A stretch of DNA of 64,000 bases from Albugo candida (Eukaryota; Oomycota; Peronosporomycetes; Albuginales; Albuginaceae). The stretch lies in NCBI GenBank assembly GCA_905220665.1, contig CAJNAR010000008.1:124001-188000 (forward strand), given 5' to 3'. Numbering within the stretch: the stretch's first letter is position 1; the number at the start of each line of letters is the position of its first letter. The position numbers were made by a program, and so were the translations under genes. The notes beneath the pieces are model-generated. The model was given only the letters and a program-made list of their open reading frames with translations. It was not told where the DNA came from and made no database searches. Below, in pieces: positions 24,180 through 34,055 of this stretch.

Positions 24180-24480
24180 TGCTTCACTTCGATCACCTTC
24201 CACATCCGTTGACGTTATCTGATTACCGCTTCTAGTCGTTTGAGTCTTCTCGTGACGGATGACGCCTCCATGTACTTCTATGAGAATTGAGAATTAATTC
24301 CATTACTCCTGCTTTAACGACAAGAACGATACGACTAACGTACAATCATCAACGTCAATCAAACAAACCCTAGATTTGCTTTGCGTTATCCTGTTCGACT
24401 CGATGTAAATCGCACGATTAAAAATACGTCATCGGGTCAGTTATTTCAATCCACCTCTAGAAGCGAAATGAGTGTGATCC
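24180..24480 (-). pseudogene. RWP-RK protein pseudogene (unit 2)
   Basis: It aligns on the minus strand with 33,003-33,389. The end of the domain (RSYRSCR-like) and the 3' flank are recognisable, but the central helices are deleted. It is clearly non-functional. Confidence 0.5.
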
Positions 24481-24489
24481 GATCTGAAG

Positions 24490-27161
24490 TTTCAAGTAAA
24501 TTTTCTTCTGCTTTACGCCCCTCATATTTGGTCAATTGTGTCGCCTATTCTCAAATTTAGCGTCATGAAAAGTCTTACGTTGCAACTCTCTCATTGTGAT
24601 CCCCAACTATCAATCGACAGTGCTCATGTGCTACATACTGTCTCTCGGATCAATGAACACGCAAGTAGAGCTGCAGAGAATTCTGCAGCTCTACTTGCGT
24701 CTGCGCTTTACAATTTGGTAAAACGTACGTTTCTCTTCATCAGATTTTGCGCCAAAAGATACCACATCGAGACTCAAATACGAAAGTTAGGCCTTTACTA
24801 CTCTGTGTCGAATGAATGTATTGAGAAACAATGTGTCGGGTCCGTATCCTCCCATTCGGCCCTTGTGAGTGAAGGAAAGGGGATAGGAAAACGAGACATT
24901 GCAGACAAAACTCAGCCAGCAGGCTGCCGGTTAATCAGCAGTGATAGAAAGAGCGCTGATGACGAAAATATATATAGCACATTTCTTACAGTTCCATTGA
25001 CCTATTGCAGCCAGCTGAGTCTATCCTGAAATCGCGTGTATTGACTTGAACTACCCAATTCTACATTCTAATTTTTTCACTTGAGATCACCCACATATGA
25101 TAAGCTATCAAGTGTAAGCCCTGATGTAAGTTCCAACATCCCACGATTTGATGACTACTCATACCAACGTCAGACATCGTCACGAAACATCCTACGGATG
25201 ACTGGGTGGAAGGATCTTGCATTCACTTCTGACGCCACATGATGTCCAGTGCCCAATAGTCTGGTGATGGGTCTGTGGTAGATCAAATTCATCGATCGTC
25301 TACCACAGATATGGCAAGCGACGTGATTTTAAGAATTCACAGGGTCGAGTGAACGCTTATTGGCAAGGGCTTGCCAGTTCAACCTTGTTGCCCAATGTTA
25401 TCGTCTTCGATGAGATAGTTCCCATCAGCGGTGAGGAACGGCAGGTTTGCTGGTATCTAACAGCTGTCCAATCCGAAGCAGTCGGATATATAGGGAGCAC
25501 AAAAAACAACAAATTCACCGCTTCGTCAGGGTCTGTAATGCACACGTACGATCCTATGCCTCGATAAACATTGAAGTATATACATGCATCCGCATCATCA
25601 CACGTTCAGTAGTCCAGCCTCAGCGATGGGAATTAGCTTCAAGCATGTCGATAGTGCAATAGAAGTATTTCTGTTCTTAGTTCTCTTTTGCTGTTATTCT
25701 TCACGTAGGTTCAATGAATGACCTGTCTTAAGGAAGCTCAATCTCGAGCGATTTTCCATCATTTCTACAGAATCCATAGTGCGTTTATAGCCAGGATTGA
25801 AGTAAGAAAACGACATCCTGGGCTGAGCCATGCCATACCCCCGTAGTATCTCTGCAATAGCTTGTTTTGATCGCATTTTCAATACAGGCTGTCATCCAAC
25901 TCTTAGGCTTGCTGGAGAGCTCTTTTTCGAAAAGGAGATAAATGCCTTATCGAAATATTAGAAGCCGCGAGTACAAGGCATCGAGAGATCGCATAGGAAA
26001 GTCCCTATTTGATACTGATTTGATTCCTGGAATCAGAGATTGATGCGAATCAAAATTTTCTTTGCCATTAAGAGATTCGACATGAAGACCTCGTATAGAT
26101 TGAAGTGAAGGCATTGAAATACAAGGTAAGATCAAGATATTTGCATAAGCATGAGACCACTTTCAGCTGTAGAATGAAAGTGTTGAGAGCCAACTGACAA
26201 CCAAGTTGTACAGCGCTGAGTGTGAATACACGCCCAAAGCCTATGAAAGACGGGAAGGAAGGGAGGCAACGGTAAAATGTCTAAATGCTCTAGGACACAA
26301 CGCCAAAAGAAGCACAATGAGCACCCAGAGTCACGATAGTCACATAGGATTTACGAACGAGAATACAGACGTGGTGGTAATTGCTTAATCGTGTCATAAC
26401 GCTACTGTAAGAAAACAAATGGATGGGTCAGAAGTACAACACAGAGAGATCGTAGCTACTTGCCCGGTAAGTGAGATGAAATCGACACTATGCACATATA
26501 CATACGCTCGATGATCGTTGACACAAGACTACTCGGTAAAAACAGGATCAAAGAAAATTTGATATCAGACTATAGAGAGCAGAAGAATCCTCTAGGAATA
26601 CAAAACGAGACAGGCTTCGAGAGCGAGCTTGGGCAAGCGGATTCTCTAAATTGAGACCGAAAAAGCTACGCCCTTGTGTATTATTGACTCGACTAACAGA
26701 AATCGTATGACATACGTTTCCAGTAAAACGTGCTGTTACACACTGATCGCTATCACCTCTAAGGGTGATTTTCTTTACGAATGGACGAAAAGGAGATACG
26801 TTTTGCAATAGACCGATCCTGTGCAGTGCTCGTCACTATCACCTGGTTAAATTTTAGCTGCGGAAACTCTATCCATAGCGTCCAATCGAAGAAATTTCAA
26901 CTTACTTGAAGCTTGGTCAAAGTTTGATTAAATTGCCGTTGTAGCATACAAATTTGTACGCACTCCTTTTTTTTAATTTCAAAGATGCACCAAAAGTCAT
27001 GAATACTAGGACCCGAGCTCGTCGATACTCCAAAGCTGCAGTGCACTCATGTCTCTGATCGAATAAGCGAGGCATCCATATCGTCTACAATCTTAGACTA
27101 CTACCATTGATGTGCACACTTCCAACGGCTTCGATGCATGTTGTGTGGAAAAGACTCTATC
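24490..27161. other. Remaining part of unit 2: decayed sequence
   Basis: Collinear with 16,480-18,740 in unit 1. The minus-strand frame 25,694-25,882 (about 60 codons, containing YGMAQPR) is one fragment of an unidentified former gene. Nothing else is supported. Confidence 0.4.
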
Positions 27162-27179
27162 TGAGCGAAGATAGAAACC

Positions 27180-28333
27180 TTCGCCGAGAAGACGGTGAAC
27201 TTCAAATTTCTCTCTTTGCTACAGCGTATCTACTCTACGATCGATCTCATCACTTGGATCCAATCAAACACAAGTCGAAGATCGTTTTATGTGGGAGTAC
27301 ACGCTCTCAACTGTCACGTATCGTCTGGAAACCTCCCGAACCAACAAAGAGTCATCTCATGTTGACACATTGGTCGTCACGGGAGAGATTGGACGCACTA
27401 GATGCAGAACGAGTTGGAACATTTCTGGCTACATCCCGGCACCTTCGGAAATATTTCTTACCGATTTTCGAAGGTCGACATTTTCGTCTGGCCTTTCGGT
27501 TGTTGCCATTTCGATCTCGCTCTAGGTTTTAAGGATATCCAGCCCGACATTGCACTGTGCACGCAGCCTCCGTGTGGCGCAGTGGATTCCGATCAACACC
27601 TCTCTCTTGAGTGAGATCGCACGGCACACTTATGGCTGGACCTACGCCCTTAATGGGATCTTTTTTTCTCTGCCCGATCACGTTGGACGCATATTGCATG
27701 TGCAATTGTGCCAGTACTACGGTCGAATTGGAAAAAATACAAATCGATTATATGCGATATATGGCTTGGATTGCAAGCGGTAGCGCTGCACTTCGTCTGA
27801 ACTTAGCAGAATTGTCGTTTATTCGACCAGCGATCAACAAATCTGACAGTTCCAGCACATTCTGTGATCTACACCACGTTAAGCGCGCACGTTCGGTACT
27901 GTCGAAGACAGTGTTACGATCAATACGAGCGCATTCGGCTTGCAAAGGTGTTGGATCAACTTGCAACGCAAGGATCATTCGGTGGTTTTATCAGTAGTCG
28001 AAGATCATCGCTTCGGGTACGGCACAGACAAGTGGAAATGCATGTGCAACTCGGATCTTAGTCCTAGATGGATGGCTTTGTGCAGCTTAGTGTGGTGCAC
28101 ACCAAGTTACTAAATACGGTACTTTGGAACAGATACAACTTTCTATCATTTTCACGCACGACACAGTCCTGTATTGTAGCGGCTGAGGCCACCACAATAC
28201 AGGACGCTCAACGAGAAGACATATTATCAGCTCTCACAAGTATTTACCCGAAACGTTTTTCATATTAATGTTTTATAGCCTAGGCAACCGAGAAGTTAGT
28301 TAGTATAATTCTAGTAATATAGACACCCTCAAC
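27180..28333 (+). mobile_element. LINE copy 2, 5'-truncated and degenerate
   Basis: It contains the last quarter of ORF2 from about 27,205 (SRIVWKPPEPTKSH, the zf-RVT region, LDQLATQGSFGGF) and the full 3' UTR and tail, with several stops, frameshifts and a deletion of about 50 bp relative to copy 1 (around 27,298). It is flanked by imperfect 18-bp repeats TGAGCGAAGATAGAAACC (27,162-27,179) and TGAGCTAAGATAGAAGCC (28,334-28,351). The paralogous unit 1 has an uninterrupted site near 18,745, so the insertion followed duplication. Confidence 0.87.
28166..28205 (+). other. Perfect 12-bp inverted repeat in LINE 3' UTR
   Basis: Arms GTCCTGTATTGT (28,166-28,177) and ACAATACAGGAC (28,194-28,205) enclose a 16-nt loop. 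Copy 1 has a related, partly wobble-paired stem at the same place (about 5695-5731). It may be an RNA element recognised by the reverse transcriptase. Confidence 0.7.
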
Positions 28334-28351
28334 TGAGCTAAGATAGAAGCC

Positions 28352-29260
28352 GGTCGCACCGCAGCGTATAAAATACCCTTAATCCTTTTGCTGGTTCCGC
28401 TTTCGGTCAATTACCCTTCAAAAGAACGAATCTGCTTGCGCATTATTACATCTTGCGCTAAATTCATATCGTGGAGGTTTCTGGGGCCGTGTTATCGTGT
28501 TACACCTACTTGATGCCTCTCTTCCTTTCCCAAAGCTTGTAAAACTCAAGCTTCTATTCCAAAAAAGACAGGAAACCAATTCCTTCGCGTTAAATCGCAC
28601 ACAGTAATGATAAAAGCGTTCGGATCAAAAGGGGTCAATCGGGATTGTCTTTGACGCGTTGCTTTCATTTTTCTGCGAGTGCTGACTGGCAGATGCTGCG
28701 GTGCACTGATTTCGATAACGTGTCAACTGAGATGTTGAAAGGCATTCCAGTCTATTATTTTGGCTTTCAGAAATTTGATTCGCAGACGCCTTCCGGAGCT
28801 CTAACTTTGAGTCCATTTATATCAGACAAGCGAATCCTATGTCAAAGCACAATAACGTATGGACGCAATGTGGTTGCATATCACCTCTACATCCAGAGTG
28901 GTCCTGAGTTGGCTACAAAAGCTCTTTGTAGTGAGACAAGAGTGTCGTCACAAGGACCAAGAAATAAGGATGCAATGTAGCTTGTACAGTTATGATAAGG
29001 GAGCCCGCAACAATAAGCAGAACGGATGCTGTATACATTTTGCCGAAATACAGTCCTTTTTTTCAGAAGATTTTGTTTCAATATTCAGCATTTGTGATAT
29101 CTGTTGGATTCACTTCTGGTAGATGAAATTAAGGAAGGTAAAAGACAAGATGTGAATTCTCTCTAATGTAAGCCATTTTAGATGGAACGTTACATATTAT
29201 GATGGGTTTAGATGCTATAAAAGAACGGCTAAGTGATACAATCCAACAGACTTATGTATG
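28352..29260. other. Unit sequence between LINE copy 2 and upstream repeats of gene 3
   Basis: Collinear with 18,750-19,650. Plus-strand traces of an unidentified former protein (for example GFQKFDS..FISDKRI near 28,765-28,845, compare FASDKRL near 10,520) are visible, but no intact gene. Confidence 0.4.
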
Positions 29261-30100
29261 TCTGCTCTAACTCATCTCATTGCTTTCTCCACTAGGTCGG
29301 TACATGAAAAAGTAGTGTTACGGATAGCCAAAACCAAGCATTCTAATCTTTACCTAGTGCAATAAGCTTCGGGTCCGGAGCTTTTGGCGATGGGTGCACA
29401 GGTTCAAATCCTAGGAAGCCAGATACTTGCTGCGCTTTCTATGTGCACTACTTTTTTGAGTTGGTGGGATTCAAATGCGCGACAATCGGATTTCTGAACC
29501 CATTCGACTAGTAATATACGACATCAAGGATGTGTTCTTAGTCGGTTTTCGAAGTCAGCTGCGTTCTGCGTTGATTATGCGACAATTGTTGTCATGTCGC
29601 TCACTGTACAAAGAAAACATAGTCACCTTTTTTATTGGGAACACGAAGACGACTGTGACTGAGAGGTTAGGTACAAACGCATGAAGGTCTGCTTTAGCTG
29701 ATCGCGTAGCTTTCTCCACTAGGCCGGTACATGAAAAAGTAAGGCTACGGGTTTCCAAAACCAAGCATTCTAATCCTTACCTAGTACAATAAGCTTCGGG
29801 TCCGGAGCTTTTTGGCGATGGGTGCACAGGTTCAAACACTAGGAAGCCAGATACTTGCTGCGCTTTCTATGTGCACTACTTTTTTGCGTTGGTGAAATTC
29901 AAATGCGCGACAATCGGATTTCTGAACTCATTCGACTAGTAATATACGACATCAAGGATGTGTTCTCAATCGTTTGTCGAAGTCAGCTGCGTTCTGCGTT
30001 AATGATGCGACAATTGTTGTCATGTCGTTAGTTCTGCTAAGTAATCGTTACGAAAACGTAATCTTTGATTGCACAGAGGATGGCGACGATGACGACTGTG
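29261..30100 (+). repeat. Tandem duplicated tRNA-like repeat upstream of secreted gene 3
   Basis: Two copies with a period of about 427 bp (29,261-29,687 and 29,688 to about 30,100). Each has an A-box-like TACCTAGTrCAATAAGC, a CGGGTCCGGAGCTTTTTGGCG-type middle, and the B boxes GGTTCAAATCC (29,401) and GGTTCAAACAC (29,829) followed by AGGAAGCCAG. It ends in a shared ATCAAGGATGTGTTCT segment. This resembles a tRNA-derived SINE or an amplified tRNA relic. Confidence 0.7.
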
Positions 30101-30195
30101 CGACTGGGACATTTCATTTAGGGTTTGTGCGAGTCATACGACATTTTGATTCATTTTGAGTTTTACTTCGAACAACACAGCCCATTTTGGACAAC

Positions 30196-31053
30196 ATGAG
30201 ACCATTTCGAGCTCGTTTTAATTTTGGTTTACTTTGCTTATCTATTGTCGTGAAGAATGTTAGATGTGGCTGCCCTTATACGAATGGTGTGGAAATCAAC
30301 TCACGCAACGACAAGTATACATACTTACAAGACAACAAGAAAATAGCACGTACTTGGCCGAATATTTTCAAGGTTATCGACAAAAGACAATTCGAGTTGG
30401 ACGAATGCAAGGCGCTGTGCATCGTATCGAACGGTTTGAAAAAAATAAAGTTACGTGAGAAGGTGACGGAAAGCTGTGAATCGACATTGACAGACGCTTT
30501 GACCTCCCAAGGCACTCAAGACACTCTAACCGATCAAGATCTGCTGATTTCGGAATCTAGCAACATGGTCGACCTCGGGCAGACTTTAATATCGGAAATT
30601 GATGAAAAGGCGTTTGTAGAGTTGGATGCATGGTTATACTACGGAGATGAAAAAGAAAGCTCTGAAGTGCCACTTCGCATAGAAGTATACTTCAATTTCT
30701 CAATGGATCATATCGAAGTACCGCTTAAGGTGTTTGAAGGTTTCAAAGAATCAAAAAAGAAGCATCTAACTCTTGGATTCTCGTTTGATCCCAACATCAA
30801 AATCAAAGTCGAGCAAACGAAGGTGGAAATGAGCGAAACCGATAATTATGTTTTCGGAAAGGCAGTACTCAAGCATGTGCGATATATGGTGGAGCTAGAG
30901 ATGGAGCAAGAAGGTATTATGCAAACTATGTCGATTGGTCCGATCGCAACACCAAAAGTACGACCCACTTATTCGCGGACGCAATCTTTCACAACAAAGT
31001 TACCTAAACAAATAGTTAACAATTTGTTGACACGGGCGTTTAGTATGAAATGA
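30196..31053 (+). CDS. Secreted-family protein 3 (CxCPY family)
   Basis: 285 residues, single exon. ATG 30,196 aligns with the other members; the preceding in-frame TTG is rejected. The signal peptide is residues 1-23, then Cys24-Gly-Cys26-Pro-Tyr28, C-x3-C-[IV]-x3-G-L, and the fifth Cys in ESCESTL. The QGTQDTLTDQ linker corresponds to the repeat seed of member 4. The C-terminal half has SKKKHLTL and VFGKAVLKHVRYM followed by acidic then basic tails. No known domain. It lies 9.6 kb downstream of gene 2 in the same orientation, with a homologous promoter region including CATTTCAxxTxGGGT and a GAGTCAxACGACATT-type element within 100 bp of the start. Confidence 0.87.
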   Translation: MRPFRARFNFGLLCLSIVVKNVRCGCPYTNGVEINSRNDKYTYLQDNKKIARTWPNIFKVIDKRQFELDECKALCIVSNGLKKIKLREKVTESCESTLTDALTSQGTQDTLTDQDLLISESSNMVDLGQTLISEIDEKAFVELDAWLYYGDEKESSEVPLRIEVYFNFSMDHIEVPLKVFEGFKESKKKHLTLGFSFDPNIKIKVEQTKVEMSETDNYVFGKAVLKHVRYMVELEMEQEGIMQTMSIGPIATPKVRPTYSRTQSFTTKLPKQIVNNLLTRAFSMK

Positions 31054-31514
31054 AAATGCAGGTGGAGAATTCCTCTCAATTGTCGAGCGCAGATTTTGCT
31101 AGAATGCGTCGAAGGGCGCTGTCATTCCTATGGAGGAGGATTCACATTATTGCGCTGTACATCGAATAGATGCTCACTTTTCTCTCATTTTATTCTTTGG
31201 TAGCGTCTCCTGGTTTGGCGCGATGCAACCTTGGGGTACTTGAAACTGAGTTCTACTTGACAATCTATTCATGCTTGCTTGTTCTCCTTGATAATGTACC
31301 ACGAGAGTGTGTGCTTTTGGAGTTTTTTATCAACAAGCTGCTTGACAGTGTATACTGGTAATCACCTCCACTCGAAACTATAATGCTCCCTTTTCATGTC
31401 CAAATCAATACTACTCAAGTCTCCTATCTGGCCTTGCGTCGTATTATTAGAATCTTGCATCGTCTCGTTTGCATTAGAGACGGCCCAAGGTTTTCTTTTG
31501 TCGAGCATCATCTT
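31054..31514. other. Downstream flank of secreted gene 3
   Basis: It aligns with 21,475-21,960, then jumps directly to the WD40 fossil, so the intervening sequence of units 1 and 2 has been deleted. No gene. Confidence 0.5.
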
Positions 31515-31925
31515 CCACTGACCACGTTTGGGACGTTTCTACTTGATACTGCTCACACACTGATTTTGGAGCATCCTCCTGCTCCTACTTTGACCTCAGT
31601 GTTATATGTGAGGCTCTCATCCAACGTTCGATACCTTTTCAGCGTTTGCATGTTTGGGAGTACATGTGAGATCGTGCCGTTGTAGAAGAATATTCGGGTC
31701 ACGCGTACGAGAAGTTTTGCATTTCATCAGCCTGGCTCCGAAGCCGGGAAAAGCTTTGTATTGTGTCAGGTTCTGAAGATAATACTGCGCTTTTCTGGGT
31801 CGCAATCGGATAATAAGGTACAGATATTGCATGGACACGAAGATGCAGTGATTTTAATGAGTACGAGTGATAGTTGCATTGCCTCCGTAGCTGGAGGATG
31901 CATCAATGTCTGGATGACGTTCCTA
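31515..31925 (+). pseudogene. WDR5-like WD40 pseudogene, 3' part (unit 3)
   Basis: This is the clearest of the three. One frame reads GHAYEKFCISSAW then IVSGSEDNTALFWV (about 31,696-31,810), ending at a stop. A further frame reads QILHGHEDAVILMSTSDSC and IASVAGGCINVWM (31,815-31,920). These match the last two blades of WDR5/Swd3-type proteins. The 5' blades are missing. Stops and frame changes make it non-coding. Confidence 0.78.
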
Positions 31926-32990
31926 AGTATGATTGGTTATTACTCTATCATTGAATCTAGTTAGCGTTGATGATTGGTGTAAATAACAGACATGAATGTT
32001 GATGATACAATTCATGTGCGTTCGGTTATGATGTAGACACACTAGCGTAGGCTAACAAAAAGCAACAACAACAACAATACAGGCACATTGTCCGATTATG
32101 GTGGCGGCACCCTATTTGTGCTCTGGTGCAGAGACATATGTTGCACATATTTATGCGGTATGCAGCGTGCGCAATCGCATTTCAGAGTCCACTTCTCTAA
32201 CAGCTTTGCGCATAAATTTCTGTCAGAATAATAGTAAAAAGCCCGAGTTTTATTATAGTCACACGTGAAGGATTTCCTAACAGCTTTCCAAATCAGAATC
32301 AGAATCAGAATCAGGGTACAAGAGTGATTGCACGAACATACGCACATTGAACATCTCGGGAAATATCGCATTTTCAATCCAATCCAGCTTATTTTCATCG
32401 CCATTAGAATTGCTACAAATGCGTGAGGGCATCAATGCGAATCACACTTTCACTCTGTCGAGGATTTATGCAAAAGTGGACATATTGCGCTCGAATAGTT
32501 ATCTGACGAAGAATGTACTTCCTCCGTAATAGATCACAAGCTTCGACGTAAGGATGCCTGCGACTATCATTCATAGTAGCGAACAATCTTTGACAGACCT
32601 CACGGTATGTCACATAGGCCTATTGATGCGCATCTCAATAGGATGGTACGAATTCCAAGCTATCCAACGTGTGCCAACAGCGCAGAAAGGATACACCAGT
32701 CTCTATCGCTGACCAAAGCACCAAGAATCCTCTCTTCATAAAGACAAACACGACGCTGGAGTAGTTCTCTCTGCTCGAGAGAGAAACCTCTGTACGCAGA
32801 GCACTCAACGCTCATACATTCTGACCACCTTGTCGCCGTGCTCTCCTATTCAACACGCAATGTCTCCACCGTACGCGCTAAAAGACCTCATGAGCGTTTC
32901 TTATCTCAAACGATTATATTACTAATACAACTCTCCAAAATCATACGAACAGAGCCAAAGGCTGTTGATCGCAGTCATTACCAAATAACA
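31926..32990. other. Decayed unit 3 sequence
   Basis: It aligns weakly with 14,750-15,950 and includes a short (CAACAA)n-like patch near 32,056 and (AGAATC)n near 32,293. No gene recognised. Confidence 0.4.
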
Positions 32991-33002
32991 CATAATGCAA
33001 TA

Positions 33003-33389
33003 TCAGCGATTCTGACGCATACACTCATATGGAAATCTCCAGAAAATCCACTCTGCTTCGCTTCGATCCCCTTCCGCATCCGTTGTCATGATCTGCTTAC
33101 CCGCTTCTGATCGCTTCTTTTTTCTGCACGACACGTATGTACTTTTATGAGCATCACTTCCTTCCTTTCGGCTTGACCGACAAGACCGATACGGCCAACG
33201 TATTCCATGACGCTTACAAACGCGTTTTAATGTGATAACGGAGCAACCCAGCATCTGTGCGGCCGATCTCTGAGGGAAATGAAAATACTGACACAAAATG
33301 CCCACTGGGAAATCAAACACAACTCGAGATGGCCGTGATGTTCTCTCTGATTCAACTCGATGCAAATTGTGCGCAATCATTAGATCCAT
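33003..33389 (-). CDS. Short RWP-RK domain protein (only unbroken copy; possibly a relic)
   Basis: 128 codons from ATG 33,389; the frame extends further without an ATG. The domain covers about residues 40-75 (PQRSAAQMLGCSVITLKRVCKRHGIRWPYR). This is the helix-turn-helix-like DNA-binding module of RWP-RK transcription factors (NIN-like, gamete-type and oomycete families). The usual final Lys of RWPxRK is replaced (RWPYRS). A basic KKKRSEAGK stretch follows. Two sister copies at 16,070 and 24,180 are broken. It may be a functional short regulator or simply the least decayed fossil. There is no evidence of introns or a typical activation region. Confidence 0.55.
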   Translation of the reverse strand: MDLMIAHNLHRVESERTSRPSRVVFDFPVGILCQYFHFPQRSAAQMLGCSVITLKRVCKRHGIRWPYRSCRSSRKEGSDAHKSTYVSCRKKKRSEAGKQIMTTDAEGDRSEAEWIFWRFPYECMRQNR

Positions 33390-33429
33390 CGAAATGAGTG
33401 TGCTTCGATCGTAAGTATACAATGAGAAA

Positions 33430-34055
33430 TAAAACCTTCTCTCGCTCCCATTCGATCACATTTGTCGAATATTTCCAAATTCCAGCGTCATGCAGAAACT
33501 AGCCTTACTCATCTCTCATTGAGATCCACAACTATCAATCGACAGCATTCAGGTACCGCGTACCTGCAGAGGACTCCTCCACCTTTACTTGCGTGCGCGC
33601 CCTACAATGTCCTTTTTTTCTCTGTATCAGACTTTGTACCCGATCGACATCACATCACAATGGACTTTATGCTTTGGCACCCAATCAAACGCTTCGAGGA
33701 AGAGAAAAAGACTCGCATCCGTGTCCTTCCATTCGGTCCGTAAAAGTGTGCAAAAGGTGATCGGGAAACGAGACGTTGGGGTTAAATCGCAGACAACAGG
33801 CTACCGGGTATCAGTAGTAATAGAAATAGCGCTGAGCACGAAAAAAGTGATACGATAGGTCTACCGTAAAAGTATATGGCACTCCCGCGCTGCAAAAGTC
33901 GAGAGATCGCAGGAGATAGCGTGTGACCGCACTAAGAACGAGCTGTGTAGTGGCAATATAATTTCGATAGTATTAGCAAATTCCAAAGCATTTGCGTCCC
34001 TTTTCTTTTCTTTCCCGTTGATTGGGAGCTAACTGTACATGTTGCTACATTGACT
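33430..34055. other. End of the duplication array
   Basis: 33,470-33,610 matches 16,500-16,660 and 24,530-24,690. Similarity fades by about 33,950. The 3' UTR of the kinase gene probably occupies the last part. Confidence 0.45.

Larger units (their letters stand above)
8300..33950. repeat. Tandem segmental duplication array (about 8.5-9.6 kb units)
   Basis: The secreted-family genes start at 11,431, 20,581 and 30,196, and their flanks align collinearly. Examples: upstream 11,280-11,430 / 20,430-20,580 / 30,040-30,195; 15,945-16,080 / 24,045-24,180 / 32,920-33,040; 16,500-16,700 / 24,530-24,700 / 33,470-33,610; 16,820-17,000 / 25,195-25,370; 17,440-17,960 / 25,725-26,230. Individual units have separate deletions: the second lacks the 3' half of the WD40 fossil, and the third lacks the sequence between the secreted gene and that fossil. 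Only the secreted genes stay open, which suggests selection on them. Confidence 0.8.

Noticed and set aside
11422..31053. Assigning the secreted family to Albugo CCG effectors
   Set aside because: The cysteine spacing is C-x3-C-x4-G rather than C-x2-C-x5-G and the CxC[PL]Y start is additional; resemblance is too slight to assert.
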